A DNA stretch of 64,000 nt from Curtobacterium sp. L6-1 (GTDB lineage Bacteria; Actinomycetota; Actinomycetes; Actinomycetales; Microbacteriaceae), in NCBI RefSeq assembly GCF_018885305.1, contig NZ_CP076544.1, positions 3,162,001-3,226,000 of the forward strand, given 5' to 3'. Positions 44,450 through 52,768 of this stretch are shown in pieces. The notes below the pieces were generated by a model. The model was not told the DNA's origin. It did no database searches and saw only the letters and a program-made list of their open reading frames with translations. Within the stretch, counting starts at the first letter, position 1, and each line of letters begins with the position of its first letter. The translations under genes were made by a program, and so were the position numbers.

Positions 44450-47013
44450 GCGCGGCCAGCCGGACCACGTCGGACGGGACCACCCGACCGACCGCCACGG
44501 CCGTCGGGACCGCCGCCGGCCCGGCGGACGCCGCCACGGCCGTCGGGACCACCACCGCCCCGACGGGCCGCCGGACCGACACCGCCGCGACGGCCCGCCG
44601 GACCGACACCGACGCGACGGACGCGGGGCCGGGCCTCCTGACCGTGGTGCCGGTGGACCCGGCACGGGACGCGCCCCTGGTGCGGTCCTGGCTGGCGGCA
44701 CCGGCGTCCTCGTGGTGGGGCATGCAGCACCTCGACGAGGACGCGGCGCGACGGTACCTCGACGCGGTGCGAGCCGACCCGGCGCAGGACGGGTGGCTCG
44801 TCCTGCGGAACGGCGGACCGTGCGCGTACGTCGAGACGTACGACCCAGCCGTCGTGCTGCTCGTCGACGTCTGGCCCGCCGAGCCCGGGGACGTCGGCAT
44901 GCACCTCCTCGTCGCGCCGCCGCCGGCCACGGGGCGCGTGCACGGCCTGACGAGCGCCGTGATGCGCGCCGTCGTCGGACACTGCCGCGACGCCCTCGGT
45001 GCCCGACGGATCGTTGTCGAACCGGACGTCCGGAACACCGCTGTGCAGGCCAAGAACGCCGAGGTCGGGTTCCGGGTGCTGCGCGAGGTCGACGTCGACG
45101 GCAAGCGGGCGCTGCTGTCGGTCCTGGACACCGCCCGGACTCCCGCAGCAGACGGCGGGCCGGACGGTGACCACGCGCCCGAGGAGGACGGACCGGGCGC
45201 CCACCTGCGGCCGGAGCACCTCGACGTGGCGCAGCGGCACCTCGTGGCGAAGGCGATCGCGGAGTTCACGCACGAGCGACTCGTCGCACCCCGCCCGGAC
45301 GGCGACGGCTGGCTGCTCGACACCGGTGCCGCGCGGTACCGGTTCCACGCCCGCCGGCACGCGCTCGAGCACTGGTCGATCGACGAGGGCAGCCTCGCGC
45401 GGACCGCGGTCGACGGCCGTCCGCTCCCGCTCGACGCGCAGGACCTCGTCCTCGAGCTGCGCGAGGTGCTCGGCATCCCGGACACCCTGCTCGGCACGTA
45501 CCTGGAGGAGGTCGCCTCCACCCTCGCGAGCGCCGCGGCGAAGCACCGACGCGGCGGCCCCTCGGCAGGACAGCTCGCGCGCGGACGGCGGGACGGGGAC
45601 CTCGTCGCGGGGTTCCAGGACGTCGAGGCCGCGATGACCGAGGGCCACCCGGCGTTCGTCGCGGCGAACGGCCGGATCGGGTTCGGACTCGACGAGTACC
45701 GCGCCTACGCCCCGGAGTCCGGCGGCCGCTTCCGGTACCGGTGGCTCGCGGCCCGTCGGGAGCACACGCACCTGGCGCTCGCCGCGGACCGCACCGAGGA
45801 CGGGCACTGGGCGGGCGAGCTCGACCCCGACACCGTCGCCCGGTTCCGACGGACCCTGCGCCGACGCGGCCTCGACCCGGACGACTTCGTCTGGTTGCCG
45901 GTGCACCCCTGGCAGTGGCAGCACCGGATCGCCGTCACCTTCGCACCGGACCTGGGCCGCCAGGACCTCGTCGACCTCGGCGAGGGGCCGGACCTGCACC
46001 AGCCGCAGCAGTCCATCCGCACGGCGTTGAACCGGTCCCGTCCCGACCGGTCCTACGTCAAGACCGCGCTCGCCGTGCAGAACATGGGCTTCCTCCGAGG
46101 CATGTCCCCGGCGTACATGCGCACGACACCCGCCGTGAACGACTGGGTGGCCACGATCGTCGCGGGGGACCCGGCCCTGCGGGACGCGGGCTTCCGGGTG
46201 CTCCGCGAGCACGCGGCCATCGGGTACACCGGCGACGCGTACCACCGGGTGGACGTCGCCTCGCCCCAGCGGAAGATGCTCGCCGCGCTCTGGCGGGAGA
46301 GCCCCGTCCCGCGGACGGCACCGGGGGAGCGGCTCCTGACGATGGCGGCGCTCCTGCACCGCGACGCCGACGGGCACGCGGTGGTGTCGGAGCTCGTGCG
46401 CGCCTCCGGCCTGGCCGCGGCGGACTGGGTGCGCGGGTACCTCGACGCCTACCTGCGGCCCGTCGTGCACTGCCTCACCGAGCACGACCTGGCGTTCATG
46501 CCGCACGGCGAGAACCTCGTGCTCGTCGTGCGCGACGGAGCCGTGACCGGTGCGTTCGTGAAGGACATCGGCGAGGAGGTGGTCGTCCTCGGTGCCCACG
46601 ACGACCGCCCCGTCCCGGACGGGATCGCGCGGATCCTGCACCCGGTCGACGACGACGAGGCCGCGCTCGCCGTGTTCACCGACGTGTTCGACGGGGTGCT
46701 GCGGTTCCTGGCCGCGGTGCTCGACGACGACGGGGTCCTGCCGGGGGCCGCGTTCTGGGAGCTCGTCGGCGAGTGCGTCGACCGGCACGCCGCGGAGCAC
46801 CCGGACCGCCGACGTCCGCTCGACCTGCGCGTACCGACGTTCGAGCACTCCTGCCTGAACCGGCTGCAGCTGCGGAACACGCTGACGATGGTGGACCTGG
46901 CCGACCAGTCGTCGTCGCTCATCCGGGCGGGGGCGATGCCGAACCCGATCGGCCGGGGCACCGGTCGGGTCGCGACCACGCCCGGTGCGGCCGGGTCGAC
47001 CGCGGTGGACTAG
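44446..47013 (+). CDS. fused acyltransferase-NIS siderophore synthetase (DesC-DesD / DfoC-like)
   Basis: An 855-residue fusion. After a Thr/Ala-rich lead of about 60 residues, about 63-228 is a GNAT acyltransferase (SWWGMQHLDEDAARRYL, then VVEPDVRNTAVQAKNAEVGF) that would acylate N-hydroxycadaverine with succinyl or acetyl-CoA. About 245-850 is an IucA/IucC synthetase with EGHPAFVAANGRIGF, HPWQWQH (487-493) and MPHGEN (685-690). It would oligomerise and cyclise the hydroxamate units with ATP. Streptomyces has separate desC and desD; Erwinia DfoC is a comparable fusion. Its TAG shares a CTAG with the convergent pdxH stop. Confidence 0.92.
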   Translation: MSAASRTTSDGTTRPTATAVGTAAGPADAATAVGTTTAPTGRRTDTAATARRTDTDATDAGPGLLTVVPVDPARDAPLVRSWLAAPASSWWGMQHLDEDAARRYLDAVRADPAQDGWLVLRNGGPCAYVETYDPAVVLLVDVWPAEPGDVGMHLLVAPPPATGRVHGLTSAVMRAVVGHCRDALGARRIVVEPDVRNTAVQAKNAEVGFRVLREVDVDGKRALLSVLDTARTPAADGGPDGDHAPEEDGPGAHLRPEHLDVAQRHLVAKAIAEFTHERLVAPRPDGDGWLLDTGAARYRFHARRHALEHWSIDEGSLARTAVDGRPLPLDAQDLVLELREVLGIPDTLLGTYLEEVASTLASAAAKHRRGGPSAGQLARGRRDGDLVAGFQDVEAAMTEGHPAFVAANGRIGFGLDEYRAYAPESGGRFRYRWLAARREHTHLALAADRTEDGHWAGELDPDTVARFRRTLRRRGLDPDDFVWLPVHPWQWQHRIAVTFAPDLGRQDLVDLGEGPDLHQPQQSIRTALNRSRPDRSYVKTALAVQNMGFLRGMSPAYMRTTPAVNDWVATIVAGDPALRDAGFRVLREHAAIGYTGDAYHRVDVASPQRKMLAALWRESPVPRTAPGERLLTMAALLHRDADGHAVVSELVRASGLAAADWVRGYLDAYLRPVVHCLTEHDLAFMPHGENLVLVVRDGAVTGAFVKDIGEEVVVLGAHDDRPVPDGIARILHPVDDDEAALAVFTDVFDGVLRFLAAVLDDDGVLPGAAFWELVGECVDRHAAEHPDRRRPLDLRVPTFEHSCLNRLQLRNTLTMVDLADQSSSLIRAGAMPNPIGRGTGRVATTPGAAGSTAVD

Positions 47014-47645
47014 GGCTGGAGGCGCGTGGCCGTCCACGACCCGTCGGCGTGCACGTACTGCAGCCGTCGGTGCATCCGGTCGCGGCTGCCGTGCCAGAAC
47101 TCCACCACGTCGGGCTCGAGCCGCCACGCGTCCCACCCGGCCGGGCGCGGGACGTCGTCGTCGGACTGCTCGAGCAGGTCGTTCGCGTCGTCGATCAGGT
47201 CCTGCAGCGTCCGCGGTTCGAGCACGGCGGACTGGTCGGCGACGGCGGTGGCGGCGCGGGACTTCGGCGAGCGGTCGGCGAACAGCGCGTCCGACTCCGC
47301 GTCCGGGAGCCGCACGACGCGCCCCTCGAACCGGAGCTGCTGCATCGTCTCGCGCCAGTAGACCTGCAGGGCCGCGTGCGGGTTGTCCGCCAGCTGCCGT
47401 CCCTTCGGGCTGAGGGCGGAGGTGCCGAACACGAGGCCGCGGTCCTCGATCCGCTTGACGTCGACCGTGCGGGCGCTGACCCGGCCGTCGGTGCCCGCGG
47501 TCGCGAGGGTCATCGAGAGCGGCTCGGACACCTCGTGCTCGCCGGCCTGGTCGAGCCAGACCCGTGCGAGGTCGAGCGGGGACGCGGGCGGTGCGTCGAA
47601 CTCGGGCAGGTGCAGGGAGTCGTCACCGGACAGCGAAGCAGACAT
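47010..47645 (-). CDS. pdxH: pyridoxine/pyridoxamine 5'-phosphate oxidase
   Basis: A 211-residue FMN enzyme of the PNPOx family. EPLSMTLATAGTDGRVSARTV, then GLVFGTSALSPKGRQLADNP and the closing segment WDAWRLEPDVVEFWHGSRDRMHRR, match PdxH. It would supply PLP, the cofactor of the decarboxylase in the convergent siderophore operon, though this may be coincidence. ATG at 47645 is chosen over a TTG 12 bp upstream. The final motif ends RLQP, as in PdxH. Confidence 0.85.
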   Translation of the reverse strand: MSASLSGDDSLHLPEFDAPPASPLDLARVWLDQAGEHEVSEPLSMTLATAGTDGRVSARTVDVKRIEDRGLVFGTSALSPKGRQLADNPHAALQVYWRETMQQLRFEGRVVRLPDAESDALFADRSPKSRAATAVADQSAVLEPRTLQDLIDDANDLLEQSDDDVPRPAGWDAWRLEPDVVEFWHGSRDRMHRRLQYVHADGSWTATRLQP

Positions 47646-47663
47646 GGGTCCACTCAACCGTGC

Positions 47664-48356
47664 TCAGCCGACCCACGTCCAGGCTGCCGGGGGACGGCCG
47701 CCCCGACCGGCGCGGGTGGCGGCCGCGGCGGTCGGGTCGACCCGGGTCAGCGCCGGGTTCGTGCGGAGGGCACGGTTCAGGTTGCCCGGGTCGGGGCTCG
47801 TACCGGTCAGCGCGACGACGAGGCGGGCGGCGTCCGGCGTCGTGAAGCGCTCACCGAGCAGCGCCCGCGTGAGCGGCACGTCCGACCAGAGCCGGGTCCG
47901 CGCGTGGTCGAGTGCCGCCGCGATGATCCGGTCGTGGTCGAACGGCAGCCCCAGGGGCAGGCCGACCACGTCGTGCCAGGTGGTCCCGTCGCCGGCGGTG
48001 TCGGACCCGGCCACGGCGAGGAACGCGACGCTGATGGCCGTGCTCCGCGGGTCGCGGTCCGGCCCGTCGAACGCACCGACCTGCGCGAGGTGGCGGACCG
48101 CCGCCGCGTCCACCGCGGTCTTGGTCCGCAGCGCGCGCCGCGCACCGTCGGCGAGGAGCTCCGCACCGTCCAGGAGGACGCCGGGCAGGGCCTCCCGTCC
48201 GGCGAACGGTTCGTACCGACGCCGGGCGGTCGCGACCCGCAGTCCCGTCGGTGCGTCGTCGCGGCCGGCGACCGCTGCGCCGGCGGCGGACACCAGGACG
48301 ACGTCCACCGCGATGAGCGGCTGGTCGCGGACCGCCGCCGGGCCGGCCGCGGTCAC
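47664..48356 (-). CDS. nrtR: NrtR-type Nudix regulator of NAD metabolism
   Basis: A 230-residue protein. The N-terminal Nudix fold (about 10-145) starts LIAVDVVLVSAAG, but the Nudix box is degraded: the REUxEE core is replaced by ADGARRALRTKT, so hydrolysis is unlikely. The C-terminal winged helix (about 155-230) has LLGERFTTPDAARLVVALTG and the GRGGRPPAAWTW end that marks NrtR. NrtR represses NAD genes and responds to ADP-ribose. The GTG start overlaps nadV (GTGA). The order prs-nadV-nrtR supports the role. A GCCTCCCGTC motif lies inside at 48190-48199. Confidence 0.8.
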   Translation of the reverse strand: MTAAGPAAVRDQPLIAVDVVLVSAAGAAVAGRDDAPTGLRVATARRRYEPFAGREALPGVLLDGAELLADGARRALRTKTAVDAAAVRHLAQVGAFDGPDRDPRSTAISVAFLAVAGSDTAGDGTTWHDVVGLPLGLPFDHDRIIAAALDHARTRLWSDVPLTRALLGERFTTPDAARLVVALTGTSPDPGNLNRALRTNPALTRVDPTAAAATRAGRGGRPPAAWTWVG

Positions 48357-49924
48357 GCCGTCGCCGCCCGGCGGGCAGCCCGGTCGGCGCGCTCCCGGCG
48401 GAGCGTCTCGCGGACGTCGGCGAAGGACTGGAGGACCGTGAAGCGTCCGTCGACCCACACCGGCTGGAGCAGGCTGGTCGCCTCGTCCTCCGGCGTCGCC
48501 TGGTCGGTCTGCCGGATCTCGCCGGTCTCGTCGCGGTGCAGGGCGATGCGACCCTTCGCGCTCTTCTTGCCGCTGCCGGTCTTCGGGTCCTTCTGGATGT
48601 CCACGGGCCGGCCGTCGACCAGGGCCCACGTGGCCTTGACCGCGCTGCCGAGGTTGTCGCGGGTCATGTACTGGTAGGTGTACGACCCGATGCCGAGCAC
48701 GATGTTGTCGCTCGCGTAGCCCTTCGCCGCGAGGCGCTCGTAGATCCGGCGGGCGCGGTCGAGGGTGATGCTGTCGCCGTAGATCACGCCGACGTGCCGG
48801 TCGAGGACCTTGTACCCGCGCTCGTTCACGGTGTGGCCGAACAGCTCGTCGAGCAGTTCGACGACGCCCTTCTCCTCGTGGCTGCGGGCCGGGTCGGTGA
48901 GCGCCGCCTGGTCGACGCCGTGCACGGTGCCGGTGACGATGTCGACCGGGTCGCCGGAGTCGGGGCGGATGACGAGCTTGCCGTCGCGGCCGGTGATGCG
49001 GTCGTGCAGCTGCGGGAGCACCTCGGTGACGACCTTGAACAGGTCGAAGCCGTCGCTCACCGCCGAGACGATGCCCGTCGGGTACACGTCGAGGATCTGC
49101 TGGAAGGTCTCGAGCTCGCCGTCGGCACCGCGGACGCACATGACGCTGTGCTCGGTCGCGGGGACGCTCGCCGCGACCCAGCCGTTGTCGCCGGGGTAGT
49201 AGCGGGCGATGTGGTCGAGCGTCGGCATCGAGTCGGTGCCGAGGAACGAGAGCAGGTGTCCGGCGCCGGACGAGGCCGCGGACTCGATGCTCGTCTGCCC
49301 GCGGAACGAGAAGTCGTGCGCGGCGAAGTCGATGCTCGCCGGGTCCGCCCCGGTGCGCTCGGCCCAGTCCTCCATGAGGTCGCGGTACTCGAGGGCCTTC
49401 GTCGCGACGGTGGACGGGTGCCAGATCGACGCCGACAGCGCCGTCTCGATGTAGTTCGGCAGCCACGAGAACGCGTCGACGGTGTTCTCGACGGTCAGGG
49501 TCGCGACGCCGATCGGGGCGAGGGTGCCCTCGGGGAGCGCGCGGATCTCGAGCGGCAGGTACCCGAGGCGGTGCAGGGCGCGGACGTGGTCGACGCCGAT
49601 GTGGTTCGGGCCGAAGTAGCCCTCGAGCGCCTGCTGGAAGAGGTCGCAGACCAGGTCCTCGTCGGCGGCGAAGAAGGGCGCCCAGGCCTCGACGAGGTAC
49701 CGCTGGACGAAGGCCTGCAGTCCGAACACGACCGCGTGCGTCGAGTCCGGCATGTGCCCGTTCGATCGGTTCGTCCAGTTGATGAGGATGCGGGTCGTGC
49801 CCTCGGGGTAGAGCTGCCGGTGCGAGTGCTTGTACCCGTCGACGGCGAGGAGCGCGGCGATCGGGCTCGCGGTGGTGGTGCGGGGCTCGAGGCCGGTCGT
49901 GCCGGTGGTGTCGGTGGCGGTCAT
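48353..49924 (-). CDS. nadV: nicotinamide phosphoribosyltransferase
   Basis: A 523-residue type II phosphoribosyltransferase (NAMPT/NadV). It makes NMN from nicotinamide and PRPP in a salvage route that bypasses deamidation. VDGYKHSHRQLYPEGTT is the N-terminal signature; HDFSFRGQTSIESAA and LVIRPDSGDPVDIV are active-site segments with the catalytic region around IYGDSITLDR. The ATG follows GAGGAG and overlaps the prs stop. Length is slightly above human NAMPT (491). Confidence 0.94.
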   Translation of the reverse strand: MTATDTTGTTGLEPRTTTASPIAALLAVDGYKHSHRQLYPEGTTRILINWTNRSNGHMPDSTHAVVFGLQAFVQRYLVEAWAPFFAADEDLVCDLFQQALEGYFGPNHIGVDHVRALHRLGYLPLEIRALPEGTLAPIGVATLTVENTVDAFSWLPNYIETALSASIWHPSTVATKALEYRDLMEDWAERTGADPASIDFAAHDFSFRGQTSIESAASSGAGHLLSFLGTDSMPTLDHIARYYPGDNGWVAASVPATEHSVMCVRGADGELETFQQILDVYPTGIVSAVSDGFDLFKVVTEVLPQLHDRITGRDGKLVIRPDSGDPVDIVTGTVHGVDQAALTDPARSHEEKGVVELLDELFGHTVNERGYKVLDRHVGVIYGDSITLDRARRIYERLAAKGYASDNIVLGIGSYTYQYMTRDNLGSAVKATWALVDGRPVDIQKDPKTGSGKKSAKGRIALHRDETGEIRQTDQATPEDEATSLLQPVWVDGRFTVLQSFADVRETLRRERADRAARRAATA

Positions 49925-50781
49925 CGGATCTCCTCGGTGAGGTACGGGGTCAGGGGGACGGTGCGCAGACCCTCGACGGGGTTCTGCGCGGGGTAGGAGT
50001 CGCTCGTGACGATCTCCCCGAAGTGCTCGGCGAGCTGGGGCGCCCGGCCGGAGAAGACGCCGTGTGACACCCAGAGGCCGAGGCGCTCCTTCGGGAGGCC
50101 GGTGCTGCCGGCGAGGCCCATGAACGTGCCGCCGCCGTCGCAGATGTCGTCGACGACGAGGAACCGGCCGGTCTCGGGCAGCGGCTCGCAGCTGAAGCCG
50201 TCGAGCTTGCCGGTGTCGGGGTTGCGGTGCTTCTCGGCGCGGAACACCGGGAGGCCGCAGGCGTCGGCCGCGGCGGTGGCCCGGGCGACGGCACCCGCGT
50301 CCGGGGCGATGATGCCCTGGTACCGCTGCTCGGTGCCGGGAGCGCCGACGACCTCGTCACGGACGATGCGGTCGCTCGCGACGACGGTGAGGTTGTCGAC
50401 CAGGCCGACGATGACCGGCGAGTGCGGGTCGAAGGCGACGACCTGGTCGATGTGGAACCCGTTGAGCACGTCGGCGTACACCTTCGCGCCGAACGGGATG
50501 CCGCGGTCCTGACGCGCGCCGGGCAGGTAGGGGACGAGGGCGACGGAGCGGGACCCGCGCTGCCGGACGGCGTCGGCCCACATGCCGAGCACGAGGAGGT
50601 CGTCGCCGCTCGTGCCGCGCAGGGTCGCGATCTCGACGAGCTCGCCCGGGTCGGCGTCGTGCTGCTCGCTGGACGGAGCCGCGACCTTGACGTGGGCTTC
50701 ACCGGCGGGGAACCGCATGGTGGAGAACGTCGTGGGTGCCGCGTGGCCGGAGCGGGTCCGGGTGCTGAGTTCGACTGCCAT
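49921..50781 (-). CDS. prs: ribose-phosphate pyrophosphokinase-like protein of NAD salvage
   Basis: A 286-residue PRPP synthetase homologue, shorter and more diverged than the housekeeping enzyme (about 310-325). It keeps the ATP-loop region PYLPGARQDRGIPFGAKVYA, FDPHSP in place of the usual DLH, and the PRPP loop FLVVDDICDGGGTF. It would make PRPP for NadV, encoded directly downstream, so it is probably a dedicated copy. ATG at 50781 has a TACGGT box 6 nt upstream. It is the first gene of the operon. Confidence 0.88.
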   Translation of the reverse strand: MAVELSTRTRSGHAAPTTFSTMRFPAGEAHVKVAAPSSEQHDADPGELVEIATLRGTSGDDLLVLGMWADAVRQRGSRSVALVPYLPGARQDRGIPFGAKVYADVLNGFHIDQVVAFDPHSPVIVGLVDNLTVVASDRIVRDEVVGAPGTEQRYQGIIAPDAGAVARATAAADACGLPVFRAEKHRNPDTGKLDGFSCEPLPETGRFLVVDDICDGGGTFMGLAGSTGLPKERLGLWVSHGVFSGRAPQLAEHFGEIVTSDSYPAQNPVEGLRTVPLTPYLTEEIR

Positions 50782-50787
50782 GACCCG

Positions 50788-50793
50788 ACCGTA
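50788..50793 (-). promoter_or_regulatory. -10 box of the prs-nadV-nrtR promoter
   Basis: TACGGT on the minus strand, 6 nt before the ATG, so the mRNA is likely leaderless. An 18-nt spacer separates it from a TTGTCA -35 element within the palindrome upstream. Confidence 0.6.
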
Positions 50794-50802
50794 ACACGGT
50801 TC

Positions 50803-50817
50803 TTGTCAGGTTGACAA
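50803..50817. promoter_or_regulatory. palindromic operator candidate (NrtR site)
   Basis: TTGTCA-GGT-TGACAA is a perfect 6-3-6 inverted repeat overlapping the -35 element of prs. It is unusually AT-rich for this genome. It is the natural candidate site for the NrtR-type protein encoded at the operon's end, though the binding motif of this subfamily is not known to me. Confidence 0.6.
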
Positions 50818-50855
50818 TAACTTGTGTCGAGAACGACCCGGTCGCGCCGGAACGG

Positions 50856-51701
50856 TCAGCGCCGGGAGCGGTGCCGCTCGGCGGTCCTCCGCATCGCCCG
50901 GAGCAGCAGCGGGCTCGGCAGCCGCAGGAGGGGCGCTGGCAGCACCGCACGGACCGTCCGCAGGGCGGCCACGGCGCGACGGAACCGTCGCTGCTCCCGA
51001 GGACCCCAGGCGAAGCCGTACTGCGCCCGCAGGGGAGCGGGGAGCAGTCCGACGGTCACGATCCGCACGAGCGGCATCGCCGAGCGCACCCAGAGCGGGG
51101 CGAGCCGCGGGTGCAGCAGGTCGCGGACCACGCCGCGGGCGTCGTCGGTGACGCGCAGGCCGGCGAGGGCGGTCGCCCAGTACGTCTCGAAGGCCGCGAC
51201 CGAGGTGGGCCAGCGCTCCTCCGGCACCCGGAGGGCGGTGGCGAGCGGCGCGTACGCACGGAGCACGGCCTCGGCACGGTCGTCGTCGATCGTCGTCCCG
51301 AGGAGCCGGTGCGTGCGGATCGCCGAGTCGTAGAGGGTCGCCGCGACCCAGAGCTGCCGGTCGACCTCGTCGGCGCCGGCGACCGGTCGGTGCGCGCGGT
51401 CCACGAACGAGGCGGCGAGGGCGGCGTCCTCGGGGGTGCCGACCACCACCGCGTACACGTACATCAGGGTGTGCACCAGGCGTTGCTGGGGTCGCCGGGC
51501 GAAGTCGGAGTGCCGCCGGACACCGGTGGCGACCACCGGGTCGGCGATCTGCAGCAGGATCGCCCGGCCGCCCGACACGACCGGCGTGCTGTCGGTGAGG
51601 AACCGGTGCAGGGCACGGTCCCGGCGCGCGTCGCGACCACGCGACGGACGGGAGGCGGTCCGCGCGTCGTGCGCGGCGCCTCCCGTCCGTCGGTCGGTCA
51701 C
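50856..51701 (-). CDS. DUF2236 / MpaB-type oxygenase family protein
   Basis: A 281-residue mainly helical protein of the DUF2236 family. ILLQIADPVVATGVRRHSDF, then LMYVYAVVVGTPEDAALAAS, HRPVAGADEVDRQLWVAATLY and FETYWATALAGLRV carry the conserved His/Arg/Asp positions linked to heme binding in the latex-clearing and MpaB relatives. Substrate unknown. The GTG start lies 5 bp after the preceding gene, so it is co-transcribed. The N-terminal region is encoded by an inverted GACGGGAGGC pair. Confidence 0.8.
   Translation of the reverse strand: MTDRRTGGAAHDARTASRPSRGRDARRDRALHRFLTDSTPVVSGGRAILLQIADPVVATGVRRHSDFARRPQQRLVHTLMYVYAVVVGTPEDAALAASFVDRAHRPVAGADEVDRQLWVAATLYDSAIRTHRLLGTTIDDDRAEAVLRAYAPLATALRVPEERWPTSVAAFETYWATALAGLRVTDDARGVVRDLLHPRLAPLWVRSAMPLVRIVTVGLLPAPLRAQYGFAWGPREQRRFRRAVAALRTVRAVLPAPLLRLPSPLLLRAMRRTAERHRSRR
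51647..51687. repeat. inverted GACGGGAGGC pair at a gene start
   Basis: GACGGGAGGC at 51647-51656 and GCCTCCCGTC at 51678-51687, with a 21-nt loop that itself contains complementary CGCGC runs. It encodes residues about 5-18 of the DUF2236 protein. Confidence 0.7.
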
Positions 51702-51706
51702 GTCGT

Positions 51707-52006
51707 TCAGAGCGGCTTCGTGCCGAGGTCGCCGCCCAGGTCGGGGCGGTCCTCGTCGCCGTCGTGCTCCCAGAGGTCGGGCGACCCCTCGCGGGGCGCA
51801 CCGCCGGTGGGGCCGTCGTCGGTGCCGTCACCGAGCTGCGGCTCGACGGTCTCGCCGGCGACGGCGTCGTTCGTCACGGTCTCGAGCGCCTCCTCGGCGT
51901 CGTCCGTCTCGTACGGGCCGACGTGCTCGCGGTCGACGTCGTCGTCGCGGCGCTCGGCGCCGAGGTCGCCGGACTGGTCGGCGGGTGTGGTTCCGGGGTC
52001 GGACAT
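51707..52006 (-). CDS. acidic hypothetical protein
   Basis: A 99-residue soluble protein with about a third Asp and Glu and no hydrophobic core, probably disordered. ATG at 52006 follows AAGGAG, a good ribosome-binding site. It lies between the ester-cyclase-like and DUF2236 genes in a likely operon. No family is recognised. Confidence 0.6.
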   Translation of the reverse strand: MSDPGTTPADQSGDLGAERRDDDVDREHVGPYETDDAEEALETVTNDAVAGETVEPQLGDGTDDGPTGGAPREGSPDLWEHDGDEDRPDLGGDLGTKPL

Positions 52007-52041
52007 GTCGTGCTCCTTCTGTCGCGGGTGGTCGGGGTCGG

Positions 52042-52467
52042 TCAGGCGCCGGCGGAGTCGCCGTCGAGGCCGAGCTGGGCGGCGAGGCCCTTCTCGTCGG
52101 TCGCGCCCCAGCGCTCGGCGATCTTGCCGTCGCGGAACTTCGAGACCTGGATGCCGCGGACCTCGAAGGTCCGGCCGGTCGGCTCGTGACCCTGGAACGG
52201 GCCGCTGTGGGTCCCGCGGATCGTGAAGACGGCGGTGATGTGCTCGTGCGCGACGACGAGCGGGTCCGGCTGGAGCGACAGATCGGGGAACGCGGTCGTG
52301 AACTCCGTCCAGAAGTCGACGATGCCCGCGAGGCCGGGTGCCTGGCCCGGTGCCGGGTCGTGGTCGACGACGTCCTCGGCCCAGACCTCGCCGAAGCGGT
52401 CGAAGGCCCGCTGCTCGAGGAGTTCGCCGAGTCGTTCCTGTGCCTGCTGGTTCTGTGCTGCGCTCAC
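52042..52467 (-). CDS. SnoaL-like ester cyclase family protein
   Basis: A 141-residue NTF2-fold protein. WAEDVVDHDPAPGQAPGLAGI, FPDLSLQPDPLVVAHEHI and the GRTFEVRGIQVSKFRDGKI segment match SnoaL-like and ester-cyclase proteins; the latter includes the conserved IAERW end. Many members act on small hydrophobic substrates, but no reaction can be assigned. GTG at 52467 has AAAGGGG upstream. It is the first gene of a three-gene (-) operon. Confidence 0.78.
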   Translation of the reverse strand: MSAAQNQQAQERLGELLEQRAFDRFGEVWAEDVVDHDPAPGQAPGLAGIVDFWTEFTTAFPDLSLQPDPLVVAHEHITAVFTIRGTHSGPFQGHEPTGRTFEVRGIQVSKFRDGKIAERWGATDEKGLAAQLGLDGDSAGA

Positions 52468-52717
52468 GTGGCGCCCCTTTCGGATCAGGTCGTGCGCGGT
52501 CCTGCCTACGCCCGTCCGGTGGGAGAGCCCGTGGTGCCCGGGGGACGGGCGGTCGCGGACCGTCCGGTTCGCGAACCGTTCACCCCGAGGTCACCTGCGC
52601 GCCATCGGGGCGGTGTCTACTGCCTGTGCTCGGGGGAGTGGAGCGCGGTCGCCGACGGGTGGTCGAGCGACCGCGCCTTCCCCCGACCTGGTGGCCGGAC
52701 CGCCGGAGCGGCCGGAC

Positions 52718-52768
52718 CCGCCGGGTGCTCGGAGCCGCCGGGTGCTCGGAGCCGCCGGGTGCTCAGAC
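52718..52768. repeat. 17-bp tandem repeat across the recQ stop
   Basis: Three units of CCGCCGGGTGCTCGGAG, the first two identical, the third ending CAGAC. The last unit supplies the recQ stop codon (52763-52765), so repeat growth began at, or invaded, the gene end. Confidence 0.8.
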
